A DNA stretch of 64,000 nt from Craterostigma plantagineum (lineage: Eukaryota > Streptophyta > Magnoliopsida > Lamiales > Linderniaceae): positions 10,979,501 to 11,043,500 of the forward strand of contig JAPQWV010000005.1 of the NCBI GenBank assembly GCA_027422505.1, written 5' to 3'. Below are positions 1-11,144 of the stretch, piece by piece; position 1 is the first letter of the stretch, and every line of letters begins with the position of its first letter. Under the pieces are notes generated by a model that saw only the letters and a list, made by a program, of their open reading frames with translations, had not been told where the DNA came from and did no database searches. Made by a program: the position numbers and the translations under genes.

Positions 1-735
1 TTGGCCTGGTAGCAAGCGCTGTAGGACGACCATTGTTTGCGGATGGATTCACGGCCAAGGGGGAACACATAGACTATGCCCGCATTTGCATAATGAAGCA
101 ACTGTCAGAACCTTTTGCCGAAAGCTTTGATGTGCTGCTCCAAGGCGAGGAGAGCGAGGAGGACGTAATTGTACCTATACGAGTGGAGTATGATTGGAAG
201 CCCTCTCAGTGCTCTCATTGTAGTTCGTGGGCGCACGGGAGACTCACTGCCCACGACGGTCGGACATACCATGGATACTATACAACCGCCTAGTGCCGCA
301 GCGCCGGTCCACCAGACGGCGACACCTGGTGGGATGCCGCGCGCGAGTGTAGGGTTATCGCAGCACACGGGACCCAACCGAAGCGCTCAGGGACTAATTA
401 TGTCATTAGTAGCCGACAAGGCCCAGGGATCGGTGCCTCACGTCTATCGAGTCGGGCTGATGGGCCACGTGGTACACTCGGACGGCCACATAATGAATGG
501 CGTTTGGTGGGGGCCAGAAGCAAGGCAGTTTTGGTAACAACAGCGCCGGAGAGGGATGGGCGGCAGCCTGCCGGCGTTGGGCAGGGGAATGGGTCCATAT
601 TGCGTCCACCAGATGGCGACGTGCCGACGACTTTTGGAGATCAAAATCGGTTCGAACTACTTCGGGACATGCCTAAAGTCACTGAAATCACCTTTCATAC
701 GGGCCCTAAAGCGGATGCAGCCCGAAACGGGGTGC
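1..735 (+). pseudogene. LINE ORF1 remnant (RNA-binding protein with zinc knuckle)
   Basis: Residues read from 33 to about 240 resemble the C-terminal half of plant LINE ORF1 (DUF4283 plus zinc-knuckle type): a GFTAKGE segment, then VEYDWKPSQCSHC, the usual lead-in to a CCHC-like finger. The reading frame drifts after the CxxC pair, so the finger is not completed. The stretch from about 294 to 735 has short overlapping ORFs in different frames, rich in Pro, Gly and Arg, as expected for a decayed low-complexity ORF1 tail. In active elements this protein coats the LINE RNA. Here no long frame survives. Confidence 0.6.
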
Positions 736-738
736 CTT

Positions 739-1440
739 TATGTTAGCAGTGGGAGCTTGGAACGTGCGTGGTCTTAATAAGCAAGACCACAGGAGGGCGG
801 TGGGGAAGTTGATTTCACGTGAGGGACTGCGTATGATTGGGCTTTTGTAGACACGGGTGGCGGTGTCTAATGCGGGGTTTATATCAGGTGGCCTTAGATC
901 TAATTGGCGATGGTTCTTTGATTATGATGATGGGCCATCGTCGCGCATATGGGTTGGTTGGGACCCATCTGTTATGACTGTGGATGTCCTTGGGTTCTCA
1001 ACCCAAGTTGTACATTGTCGAGTGGAGCTGGCAATGACGGGGGGAGACAATTTTCTTGTCTTTTGCTTATGGAAAGTCTAGGAGGGAGGAGAGGCTGCCC
1101 CTATGGGTGGAATTGATTACTATGTTAGCAGCTCGTGTGGCGGATGCATGGATAGTCATGGGGGACTTCAATCCTATTTTGCACACGGGTGAGGGGCGTG
1201 GTGGTTCGCCCTCTAGACTTGATATGGAGGATTTCCAGGAGTGCTTGGTTAATGCTGATTTGGTGACGATACCTACGATGGGCCAGATATTCACGTGGTA
1301 TAACCAACATCGCTCTAATGCGGGGGTCTGGCGGACTGGATCGTATACTAGGAAATCCTCAGTGGTTCGCGCGGTTTACGGATTTCTTTTGTAGGTGTGG
1401 ACTACCTTCAACTTAGACCATTCGCCTGTGCTTTTGGGAG
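739..1440 (+). pseudogene. LINE ORF2 endonuclease domain (AP-like), broken
   Basis: The domain opens at 739 with a WNVRGLN-type start. GDFN, part of the endonuclease active site, is seen near 1160, and FTWYN near 1292. The stop at 848-850 falls where the family has its catalytic Glu (LLET-type motif). A frameshift near 1060 and another near 1325 move the C-terminal part out of frame, and the conserved LDHSPV segment is found in a different frame near 1417. This domain nicks the target DNA to prime reverse transcription. This copy cannot make it. Confidence 0.8.
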
Positions 1441-1541
1441 CTACTATTACACGACAGCATAAGGCGACCTTTCGCTTTGACAATTTTCTGATGAAAGATC
1501 CGGCCTCCTTGGGCATTGTTCAGAATGTCTAGATTATTTCT

Positions 1542-1859
1542 TTGCATGGCTTTCCTATGTTCGTTTTGGTGAGGAGACTGAAGATGTTGAAGCCTTCCAT
1601 GATGAGGTTGCGACGATCGAAGGGAGATTTGACGGCGAATGTCACAGAAGCGAAGCACTTCCTTGATATTGCACAGGATTTTGCGTCACGGTTCCCCGAG
1701 GAGGACTCTTTCTACGAGCTGGAAAGGCTGTGTCGGGCGCTATATGCCAAAGCGGTGGAGGTGGAGCACTCGGCGTTATCGCAACGGGCCAAGCTTGCAT
1801 GGCTGAAGGATGGGGAGCAGTGGACATCCTATTTCTTTCGTAGGGTTGTGATCCCTTGA
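1542..1859 (+). pseudogene. LINE ORF2 linker between endonuclease and RT, broken
   Basis: The 105-residue segment ends with a KLAWLKDGEQWTSYFF-like stretch. This matches the usual plant LINE motif (W-x-x-x-G-D-x-N-T-x-x-F) just upstream of RT. It lies between the endonuclease and RT domains and is separated from both by frame breaks at about 1440-1540 and 1860-1890. Confidence 0.6.
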
Positions 1860-1896
1860 GGCTGCCAATGGTGACCTTCTTGAAGAATCGGATCAG

Positions 1897-3854
1897 GTGG
1901 ATGGCGAGCTGATTGGGTTCTACCAGGGCTTATTGGGGCAGTCTGCTCACCCATCGCCGATTCTTCCTGCTGATGTGCAGAGAGCTGTGACGCGTGCGCT
2001 TTCCCCAGCGGACGCTGCCTCTATGATCACTATGGTGACTGCCATGGAAGTTCGTGAGGCGCTTTTCTCTATGGGGGATGAGAAAGCACCAGGACCTGAC
2101 GGGTATACGGTCGCATTCTTTCGAGCTGCGTGGGGGATTGTTGGAGATGAAGTGGTGAAGGCGGTCCAAGATTTCTTCGCAACTGGCAGATTGCTGAGGG
2201 GACTCAACAGCACCCTCATTACGTTGATCCCGAAGCGAGATACACCTCGGCGTGCAACGGATTTCAGGCCCATTTCTTGTTGCAACGTTGTATACAAGGT
2301 GATCTCTAAGATCTTGGCCAATCGGCTAAAGGGGCACCTCGCTACATTGGTCCATGGCTCACAGATGGCGTTTATCCCAGGGCGACGGATCAGCGATAAC
2401 GTGTTATTGGCGCAGGAGCTGTGCCTTGGGTACAAGCCTAAAGCCCGTCCGCCTCGTGCTATGTTCAAGATTGACCTGGCCAAGGCGTACGACAAGGTTG
2501 AGTGGGAGTTTCTGTTGTCTGTCTTAGGTGCAATGGGGTTTCATCCTACTTTCATTGGCTGGATTCGGGTGACGACGACGGCTTTTAGTTGAATCTGAAT
2601 GGGCAGGTGGTTGGTTTTTTCCAGGGCAAGAGGGGTATTCGACAGGGGGATTCCATTTCTCCCTATCTATTTACATTGGCGATGGAGGTCCTCTATGGGC
2701 TTCTCCAGGTTTGCATTATGGAGGAGCCGCACTTCAAATATCATTGGCGATGTGAGCCGCTGGGCTTGGTGTCATTAGCGTTTGCTGATGATCTTCTGCT
2801 TTTCAGCCATGCGGACATCATTTCGGTTGGGGTGTTGAAGAAGGCGTTGAGTGAGTTTGCGCGGTTGTCAGGGTTGCTCCCTAATCCTGACAAAAGTGAG
2901 ATGTACCTTTCGAGGCGGACTGAAGGGTTGACTGCACAGATTCAGGCACTCATGGGTTATCGAGTGGGGCAGCTGCCGGTACGATACATGGGAGTGCCTC
3001 CTATTACTACTCGCTTGACGATTGGCGACTATGCCCAACTTTTACAGAAAGTGGATCAGCGGTTGGGATCATGGCTCAATCGCTCTTTATCTTATGCAAG
3101 CCGACTGCAGCTCGTTAAGTCGGTCTTGCAGGCTCTTCATGCTTACTGGTCGGGTATGTTTTTCTTGCCTAAAGGCGTTGTTCGATCTTTGGAGACGCGC
3201 TTTAGGAAATTTTTGTGGGGAGGCAAATCAGCTAAGGTGGCATGGGAGGTTTTATGTCTCCTTGTAGCTGAGGGGGGATTAGGACTGCGGTCTATAGCTG
3301 TCCACAACAAGGCCCTATTGCTGAAGCACTTGTGGAGTGTACTTACCAGGACACCAGACTCGATTTGGGTCGACTGGCTCTATAGGATGCAGCTGCAGTC
3401 TCGATCGCTATGGGACCTACCGGTCTCGGCGAATGATGCTTGGTGCTGGAGGAAGCTGCTGCAGTTGCGCCCTTTGATCAGATCTATGATTACGTTCCAT
3501 ATTGGTGATGGCTCCACGATTTGGCTGTGGAAGGATCCCTGGTTGTTGCCTACGGCGCTTTTGGAGAGATTTCCTCGGGGCCCTATTGCGATGGGGCTGC
3601 CTCTCGATTCTCGGCTAAGTGCGGTCCTTAATGCGCAGGGGTGGAATTGGCCAGGGCAGGGGGCGGTGGAGTATCTTGTGATTAGGCGTCTTCTACCTTA
3701 TGTGGTTCGTGGGGATCAGGATGGAGTACGGTGGACGGGATCGTCGGATGGATCTATGACTGCGTCTTTGGCTCGAGACGCCATGCGTTACAGGAGGCCT
3801 CCTGTGGGTTGGGAAGGTGCTATTTGGAGGGCCGTTGAAGGTTCCACGGCATGA
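1897..3854 (+). pseudogene. LINE ORF2 reverse transcriptase, one frameshift
   Basis: The N-terminal RT half lies at 1897-2592 and the rest at 2589-3854 in another frame, so a single-base shift near 2590 splits the domain. Visible motifs are KAPGPDGY, LIPKR, DFRPISCCN, FIPGRRISDN, motif A KIDLAKAYDKVEW, motif B GIRQGDSISPYLF and motif C FADDLLLF. The two catalytic Asp of motif C are intact. This order is diagnostic of plant L1 RT rather than LTR-element RT. A further break near 3850 leads into the zf-RVT region. Confidence 0.92.
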
Positions 3855-4320
3855 GTTTATTTTATATCTGGGATTGCAGGATCGTCTCTTGACTAGGGAC
3901 AAGCCGTGGATTGCTCAGAGGGCGGGGACTCCAGATTGTGTCTTCTGCGACGAGCTGCACTACGAGACTGCCCAGCATCTCTTCTTTGATTGTCCCTTCT
4001 CACGCCAATGTCTTTGTCTCTTAAGGTATCGAACTCGATGGATCTGGCCTTATCGGGATTGGAATACGGGCATTCGGTGGGCAGCTGCCCGCTGGCGAGG
4101 GAAGCACCTTCTTCATGCAGCATACAGTCATATTCTGGCTTCCCTTGTCTACCATATCTGGCAGGCAAGGAATAGGCGATGGAAGGAGGGGACCATCATG
4201 ACTCCACACAGGCTCGTGGGGTGTGTTTTTGCCTTGGCTACCATGCGTATTAGTGATACATCCACGAAGTACGACCTTCATCAAGAAGCCATTCGCCGAC
4301 TATGGCGTATGGCTTGGTAG
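3817..4320 (+). pseudogene. LINE ORF2 C-terminal zf-RVT domain
   Basis: The 167-residue reading opens out of frame with the upstream RT. It carries LKVPRHEFILYLGLQDRL followed by CVFCDELHYETAQHLFFDC, the Cys-x2-Cys...His-x4-Cys arrangement of the zf-RVT domain at the C-terminus of plant LINE ORF2. It runs to a natural stop at 4318-4320. Its role in retrotransposition is poorly defined. Confidence 0.8.
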
Positions 4321-4497
4321 GATTGGTCTTTGATTATTTGGTTGATGTGTTGACTAGTCCATTGGTTGATTTGTTATTCCTTTCTTGTTAGTGCCCAGTA
4401 GTCTGTTACTGGTCGGTTCCGGAGTATATCTCCTGCTCAGTTGTACATACTTTTTCCATTATATATATATATATACGGGACATTATACCAAAAAAAA
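4321..4497 (+). other. LINE 3' UTR and poly(A) tail
   Basis: Non-coding sequence follows the ORF2 stop, includes a short TA microsatellite at about 4460-4475, and ends in eight A residues. The next base begins copia RT sequence, so this A run is taken as the LINE 3' end. Confidence 0.7.
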
Positions 4498-5326
4498 GTT
4501 AAGCAGTTTCACGATGGAATCTTCATCAGTCAATCCAAGTACATTCACGACATACTCAAGAAGTACAACTTGGACAACTCCAATACTGCCAGTACTCCCA
4601 TGTCCACTTCATGCAAGCTTGATGCAGATTCATCAGGAAAATCTGTTAACCAAACGATTTATCGAGGCATGATAGAATCTCTGCTCTACCTCACGTCCAG
4701 TCGACCTGACATTATGTTCGCCACGTGTCTCTGTGCTTGCTTTCAAGCTGATCCAAAGGAGTCTCACATGCTCGCCGTTAAAAGAATCTTCAAATACCTT
4801 AAGGGAACTCCCAATCTAGGTCTATGGTACCCAATGGACTCAAACTTCAAACTCGTAGGATACACAGACGCCGATTACGCGGGATGCAAGCTGGACAGGA
4901 AGAGCACCTCTGAAGCCGCTCAATTTCTCGGGGGTAAACTCGTAAGCTTGTCGTCTCGAAAACAAAACTGTGTCTCAACTTCGACAGAAGAGGTAGAATA
5001 TGTCGCTGCTGCGAGTTGTTGTTCCCAAATTTTGTGGATGAGAACCCAGCGACGAGATTTTGGCATAACGTTAAATCGTATTCCCATATTTAGTGACTCA
5101 AAAAGTGCTATAGCTATAACAAGCAATCCTGTACATCACTCGCACACAAAACATATAGATATTAGATATCACTTTATCAAGGAACATGTAGAACAAGGTA
5201 CAATCGAAATGCATTTTGTTCACACAAATCTTCAACTTGCTGACTTATTCACTAAGGCATTTGATGAAAAGCGATTCCAATTCTTGGTATCTAAGTTAGG
5301 CATGTTGAACCGTAAGACATGATCGA
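4498..5326 (+). pseudogene. Copia #1: C-terminal RT plus RNase H fragment
   Basis: The open reading from about 4498 to the TGA ending at 5322 gives about 270 residues without interruption. It starts at the fingers/thumb boundary of RT ([16 protein letters not shown]) and continues into RNase H, with the Asp of YTDADYAG, an STEEVEY segment replacing the usual STAEAEY, FSDSKSAIA, and the terminal HIDIRYHFIKEHV and LADLFTKAF. It is closely related to copia #2 (18733 onward). The 5' part is separated by the LINE or lies outside the window. The 3' non-coding part resumes at 7059 after a solo LTR insertion. Confidence 0.9.
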
Positions 5327-7053
5327 TGATCGAGCGAATCGAGTAATAAAATAAAACGAATATCGACAAACTAACCACGCTCAACAGGCAAGTGTACCTA
5401 TTGATAATAGTATAGAATGGCGAGTATTCGAGTATCGAATCCCAAGGGAACTAAATAATGAGAAAAACTCGAATTTAAATATCCTAGTGAAAATGTTTGA
5501 TTGTTGTAAAACTAAAATTATAAATGAACAAAACTGATAAAATGATGAGAATGAACGACGATAAGAAAGCGAAATGTATTTGAGACTTTGACTCCCCCTA
5601 GCTCGATCGACCCTGAAAATATTTATCAAAGTTTTAGCTAAACGTTAGACTGTGAGGATTACCAACACATGCGTACGAGTTCATATGACTGACGAAACTG
5701 CGCCTTATCACACGAGGCTCGTAAGCAACTAATCTACGTCTTAAATAGCCGGGCAAGCTTCCCTAACTACTTAATCGAAGATTGCATTAAATTATTATTA
5801 ATCTCTCTATTAGATTTGACTCTAATCCAGCGGGGTAGCTCAACCTATCTCTAGTGATGAGTTTATTCCGCTCGTTTACGAGTGTTCTAATCGTTCACCC
5901 CTCTCTCGAGCGCAGCGTACGATTTCCCAATTAATCTATTTTACACACATAGACATGAATAAGATAAATAAGAATTTCAATCACATAGACATAATCGAAA
6001 TCATATAAATTCATAAACAAGTCTTAACAAAAGCATAACATTACGTATACTTAAAACATACGATCGATCTTGCCAGGGTTCATCTCATCTCAAATACACA
6101 AGAAATTAGCTACTCATTTTTTAAACTAAAAACAGAATAAACATCAAGAAAATATAGATCTTCCCTGATTTATGGCTTCGTACCCTTGTTCTTCGTTGAG
6201 CCGTTTATCGAATACCTAGCATACAAGCCAAGTGAATGAGCTAGCTTGCGCTCTAGCCTTTCTTTCTCTTCTCTAAGTGTATGTGTGTTCTCTCACAATG
6301 GTTTCTTCCTCTATTTATAGCAAGGGAAGCTCAAACTCATGTGCATGCAAGTCTTCTTTGCTTTAACTTGTTCACATTGAGCAAAGCTAGCTTTGTCCCC
6401 CAATTCCTTCAACTTTAGCCTTCTTTATTGAGTTCAAATGGAATGGGGTGTTTCAATGTCGAAAGTTAGGTCCAAAGCATGCCTCTTTCCTTGAATAATG
6501 GGTGAACTTTCGACCAAGAAGAGACAAGTTAGGTAAGAGTCATTTTTTTGTGTGTTTTGACCTCCAACACAACCTCTAACACGGCAGTAATTTCAGAAAT
6601 TAATATCTCTCAATCTAGAGCTCCAAATCCAAATCCCTCTGGTAAGAATCAAGACCAACAAGTCTTCTACCTTTGGTTAAAATTTCAGCTTCATTGGACA
6701 AATTTTACCCCCTCATCTTTTAAGAATCCGAAGCTATCGCAAAACAAGGAAATCATGCACACAAGGCTCGACTTTGATTCACTGAAAAATTGCATGAAGT
6801 TCAAAAATTAATATCTCACGATGTAGACATTCAAATGCAAATCCCTTTTTTGGGAATTAAGATCATTAAGTATTCTAGCTCCCCTCCAATTTTCAGATCT
6901 ATCGGTCAACTTACGAGACATGCTAAACTGCCGCAAAACTGTCCGAAATGATGTAAACTCATAATTAATTACCAAATTTGACATCAAGACTCCATTTTAA
7001 CTTGCAAATACTTCAATTATAATACGTATAAACGTAGGAAAATACATTTATCA
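5327..7053 (-). mobile_element. Gypsy (Tat/Athila-like) solo LTR in copia #1
   Basis: The 1,727-bp block starts with TG and ends with CA. It is flanked by ATCGA at 5322-5326 and 7054-7058, a clean 5-bp target duplication. Removing it rejoins copia #1 sequence that is contiguous in copia #2 at about 22465. Orientation is inferred from the related piece at 10306-10817, where a purine-rich GTGTGGGGAAATT tract on the minus strand directly precedes the TGATAAA end. No internal coding region is present, so this is a solo LTR. It contains no convincing ORF. Confidence 0.85.
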
Positions 7054-9487
7054 ATCGATCGTCCCTACATGAACCTGATATTGTGTAAATAGGTCATTTA
7101 ATCTTTCTCTATATGTTTTATGAGTATGTTGAAAATGTTACTATCATATCTAGGGGAGTCTTGAAAAATTATGCACGAATTTAGGGGGTGTCCTTGAGCG
7201 GCCTGCACAAATTAAGGGGGAGTTTCTATTCTCTCTTCAATGTTTCTTTAAAATCGATTTGTACGGTAAAAATCTTGAGATTGTAATTTCCATTACTCTT
7301 AAGTCAAAAAATTTTCTCGGCGAAACTAAAAATCGATCGAAACTGAAATATTCAAAACATTTAAAACTTTTTCTTGGAGAAACTGAGTATCGTCCGAAAC
7401 TACTTTCGATCGAAACTAACATTTTCTAAAGGTCTTTCTAATTTTTCTCGGCGAAACTAAAAATCGATTGAAACTGAAATATTCAAAATATTTAAAACTT
7501 TTTATCGGCGAAACTGAGTATCGCCCGGAACTACTTTCGATCGAAACTAACATTTTCCAAAGGCCTTTCTAATCTTCCACGGCAAAACTAATCATCGCCC
7601 GAAACTAATTCGAATCGATCGAAACTGAAACTTTAAACCCCTTTGGAATTTTTACTCGGCGAAACTGAGAATCGCCCGAAACTACTTTCGATCGAAACTA
7701 ATCTTATATATATATATATATATAGTGTTTTGGCCGAAACTCAGTCATATCTCATCTACTAACCCGATTTACTCCCAAATTCTCTCTGCAATCACACTCG
7801 AATCCCGTCACCATCACACACGGATCCTACTTTTTTCACGATTTTTGCAGTTCAACAATCATTATCGATAAGAAAAACATGTAATCTGCAAGTTTTTAAC
7901 TGATATTGTTCGTATTTTTGCAGGATTCACAGATTAGGGTTGAATAAGTTCACTCGAATCGCACCCAGATTGCGTTTCGACTTAACTTCCTTCGCTAGAA
8001 TGACGGAAATCGCACGAAACTCTTTCATAACCTAATTTCAAATTTCAATCGGCCGATTCTTTCCTACTAAAGATCTTTACTTTCCCCCGAAACTGACTTC
8101 AAATTAAAACAATATGTTACTTTCGTCCAAAACTGATTTCAAATTAAGCAATATGTTACTTTCGCCCGAAACTAATTTCAAGTTAAACAATATTTTACTT
8201 TCACCTGAAACTGATTTCAAATTCAACAATACTTCACCCAAAACTCCTTCATGATTCAATTTCAAATTACAATCGGCCGATCTAATTTCACTGTAGCACT
8301 TGACCTTCGCCCCGAAACTGATTTACAATAGGACTGTGATTCTAAATCGTTCGATTACATGCTTTCGGCCGAAACTTATTTATAATAACTATGATTTAAA
8401 TCGCATGATTGAACACTATGCCCGAAACTTAATCATATCGTTATTACAATTCAAATCGCCTAATTGAAGAGCTCGCCTATTGATTGTTGAATCTACAATG
8501 TTCTTAAGAATCCGAAACTATCGCAAAACTTGGAAATCATGCACACAAGGCTTGACTTTGATTCACTGAAAAATTGCATGAAGTTCAAAAATTAATATCT
8601 CACGATGTAGACATTCAAATGCAAATCCCTTTTTTGAGAATTAAGATCATTAAGTATTCTAGCTCCCCTCCAATTTTCAGATCTATCGGTCAACTTACGA
8701 GACATGCTAAACTGCCGCAAAACTGTCCGAAATGATGTAAACTCATAATTAATTACCAAATTTGACATCAAGACTCCATTTTAACTTGCAAATACTTCAA
8801 TTATAATACGTATAAACGTAGGAAAATACATTTATCAATCAATCGTCCCTACATGAACCTGATATTGTGTAAATAGGTCATTTAATCTTTCTCTATATGT
8901 TTTATGAGTATGTTGAAAATGTTACTATCATATCTAGGGGGAGTCTTGAAAAATTATGCACGAATTTAGGGGGTGTCCTTGAGCGGCCTGCACAAATTAA
9001 GGGGGAGTTTCTATTCTCTCTTCAATGTTTCTTTAAAATCGATTTGTACGGTAAAAATCTTGAGATTGTAATTTCCATTACTCTTAAGTCAAAAATTTTT
9101 CTCGGCGAAACTAAAAATCGATCGAAACTGAAATATTCAAAATATTTAAAACTTTTTCTTGGAGAAACTGAGTATCGTCCGAAACTACTTTCGATCGAAA
9201 CTAACATTTTCTAAAGGTCTTTCTAATTTTTCTCGGCGAAACTAAAAATCGATTGAAACTGAAATATTCAAAATATTTAAAACTTTTTATCGGCGAAACT
9301 GAGTATCGCCCGGAACTACTTTCGATCGAAACTAACATTTTCCAAAGGCCTTTCTAATCTTCCACGGCAAAACTAATCATCGCCCGAAACTAATTCGAAT
9401 CGATCGAAACTGAAACTTTAAACCCCTTTGGAATTTTTACTCGGCGAAACTGAGAATCGCCCGAAACTACTTTCGATCGAAACTAAT

Positions 9488-9528
<41 letters not shown>

Positions 9529-10657
9529 TTTTGGCCGAAACTCAGTCATATCTCATCGACTAACCCGATTTACTCCCAAATTCTCTCTGCAATCACACTC
9601 GAATCCCGTCACCATCACACACGGATCCTACTTTTTTCACGATTTTTGCAGTTCAACAATCATTATCGATAAGAAAAACATGTAATCTGCAAGTTTTTAA
9701 CTGATATCGTTCGTATTTTTGCAGGATTCACAGATCAGGGTTGAATAAGTTCACTCGAATCGCACCCAGATTGCGTTTCAACTTAACTTCCTTCGCTAGA
9801 ATGACGGAAATCGCACGAAACTCTTTCATAACCTAATTTCAAATTTCAATCGGCCGATTCTTTCCTACTAAAGATCTTTACTTTCGCCCGAAACTGACTT
9901 CAAATTAAAACAATATGTTACTTTCGTCCAAAACTGATTTCAAATTAAACAATATGTTACTTTCGCCCGAAACTAATTTCAAATAAACAATATTTTACTT
10001 TCACCTGAAACTGATTTCAAATTCAACAATACTTCACCCAAAACTCCTTCATGATTCAATTTCAAATTACAATCGGCCGATCTAATTTCACTGTAGCACT
10101 TGACCTTCGCCCCGAAACTGATTTACAATAGGACTGTGATTCTAAATCGTTCGATTACATGCTTTCGGCCGAAACTTATTTATAATAACTATGATTTAAA
10201 TCGCATGATTGAACACTATGCCCGAAACTTAATCATATCGTTATTACAATTCAAATCGCCTGATTGAAGAGCTCGCCTATTGATTGTTGAATCTACAATG
10301 TTCTTAAGAATCCGAAACTATCGCAAAACTTGGAAATCATGCACACAAGGCTTGACTTTGATTCACTGAAAAATTGCATGAAGTTCAAAAATTAATATCT
10401 CACGATGTAGACTTTCAAATGCAAAGCCCTTTTGTGAGAATTAAGATCATTAAGTATTCTAGCTCCCCTCCAATTTTCAGATCTATCGGTCAACTTTAAC
10501 CCCTTATTCTACGAGACATGCTAAACTGCCGCAAAACTGTCCGAAATGATGTAAAGTCATAACTAATTACCAAATTTGACATGAAGACTCCATTTTAACT
10601 TGCAAATACTTCAATTATAATACGTATATACGTAAGAAAATACGTTTATCAAATTTC
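6721..10657. repeat. Direct tandem duplication, ~1.79 kb unit, 2.2 copies
   Basis: Unit 1 is 6721-8504, unit 2 is 8505-10304, and a partial unit 3 is 10305-10657. Each unit joins the end of the gypsy LTR to copia 3' non-coding sequence. Units 1 and 2 differ at roughly a dozen positions plus the length of a TA microsatellite (about 7706 versus 9491-9524). The junctions at 8504/8505 and 10304/10305 are the same, inside a TTAAGAATCCGAA string. Unit 3 diverges more: it has a 13-bp insertion near 10498 and then continues into gypsy internal sequence. Confidence 0.88.
7059..8504 (+). other. Copia #1 3' non-coding region with GAAACT motif array
   Basis: The region continues copia #1 after the solo LTR. 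It begins with GTCCCTACATGAACC, which is also found after RNase H in copia #2 (22471), and carries purine tracts of the AGGGGGAG type. It then holds dozens of short motifs: CTCGGCGAAACT, TCGCCCGAAACT and the palindrome TTTCGATCGAAA. A TA microsatellite lies at about 7706-7723. No ORF of interest was seen. A TTTTTGCAG at about 7915-7923 looks like a splice acceptor but is unsupported. Confidence 0.6.
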
Positions 10658-10817
10658 CCCACACTTAAGCTTTTGCTTGTCCTCAAGCAAAGAAATGCAA
10701 ATGGCATATAAAAGGATAAAATCAGGCAACGTATCAATCAAGAACGAAATCACATAGGAGATAATGCAAATTAAGTCGGAAGGCATATTCGAAATCAACA
10801 ACTAACCACACGACTTC
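10305..10817 (-). mobile_element. Gypsy (Tat/Athila-like) 3' LTR start plus polypurine tract, truncated
   Basis: Read on the minus strand, internal sequence containing GCTTGAGGACAAGC and a GTGTGGGGAAA purine tract (about 10658-10700) runs into TGATAAACG, the LTR start (ending at 10657 on the plus strand). This string is a common feature next to the 3' LTR of plant Tat/Athila-type gypsy elements. The piece is cut off at 10817 by the LTR of copia #2. Confidence 0.65.
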
Positions 10818-11130
10818 TGTTAGGAATATTTAGTAGCATCCTTTAATTTTATGTAATCTTGGGTTAATATGTCTATTTAGTGGGTTGTAGTAGTTTGGGG
10901 TGACTTATGATATTAAGTCATAGTTTTGTATTGGGCTTTAATATACCAAATACTTGTGGTATATAAAGCCCCACTTACCCTAATTAGGGTTTTATCAAAA
11001 GAATTTAAAAGGTAAGCCACCTCATACTTTTCCTTAGATAAACACACACTAACATGCACTCAAGGTGTTCTTCACGTTTTTTACATTCAAACCTTTCTTT
11101 TGATCCTTGTTTGGTAATATAAGGGCCAAC
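10818..11130 (+). repeat. Copia #2 5' LTR
   Basis: The 313-bp LTR begins TGTTAGGAATATTT and ends GGGCCAACA, directly before the primer site. A TATATAAAG box lies at 10960-10967 inside a TATACCA...TGGTATA inverted repeat (10942-10963). The start and end match the LTRs at 31966 and 37253, which belong to related families. Confidence 0.85.
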
Positions 11131-11132
11131 AA

Positions 11133-11144
11133 GTGGTATCAGAG
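11133..11144 (+). promoter_or_regulatory. Primer binding site, initiator Met tRNA
   Basis: TGGTATCAGAGC, two bases after the LTR end, is complementary to the 3' end of plant initiator tRNA-Met, the usual primer for copia minus-strand DNA synthesis. Confidence 0.9.

Larger units (their letters stand above)
1..4497 (+). mobile_element. L1-type non-LTR retrotransposon (LINE), decayed, 5' end outside window
   Basis: The order is an ORF1 zinc-knuckle remnant, an apurinic-type endonuclease, reverse transcriptase, a C-terminal zf-RVT domain, a 3' UTR and eight A residues at 4490-4497. This is the layout of plant L1 LINEs. At 4498 the sequence switches directly to copia RT coding sequence that matches copia #2 from about 18733, so the LINE probably inserted into a copia element. 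Its target duplication would lie upstream of the window. At least four frameshifts and several stops make it inactive. Confidence 0.9.
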
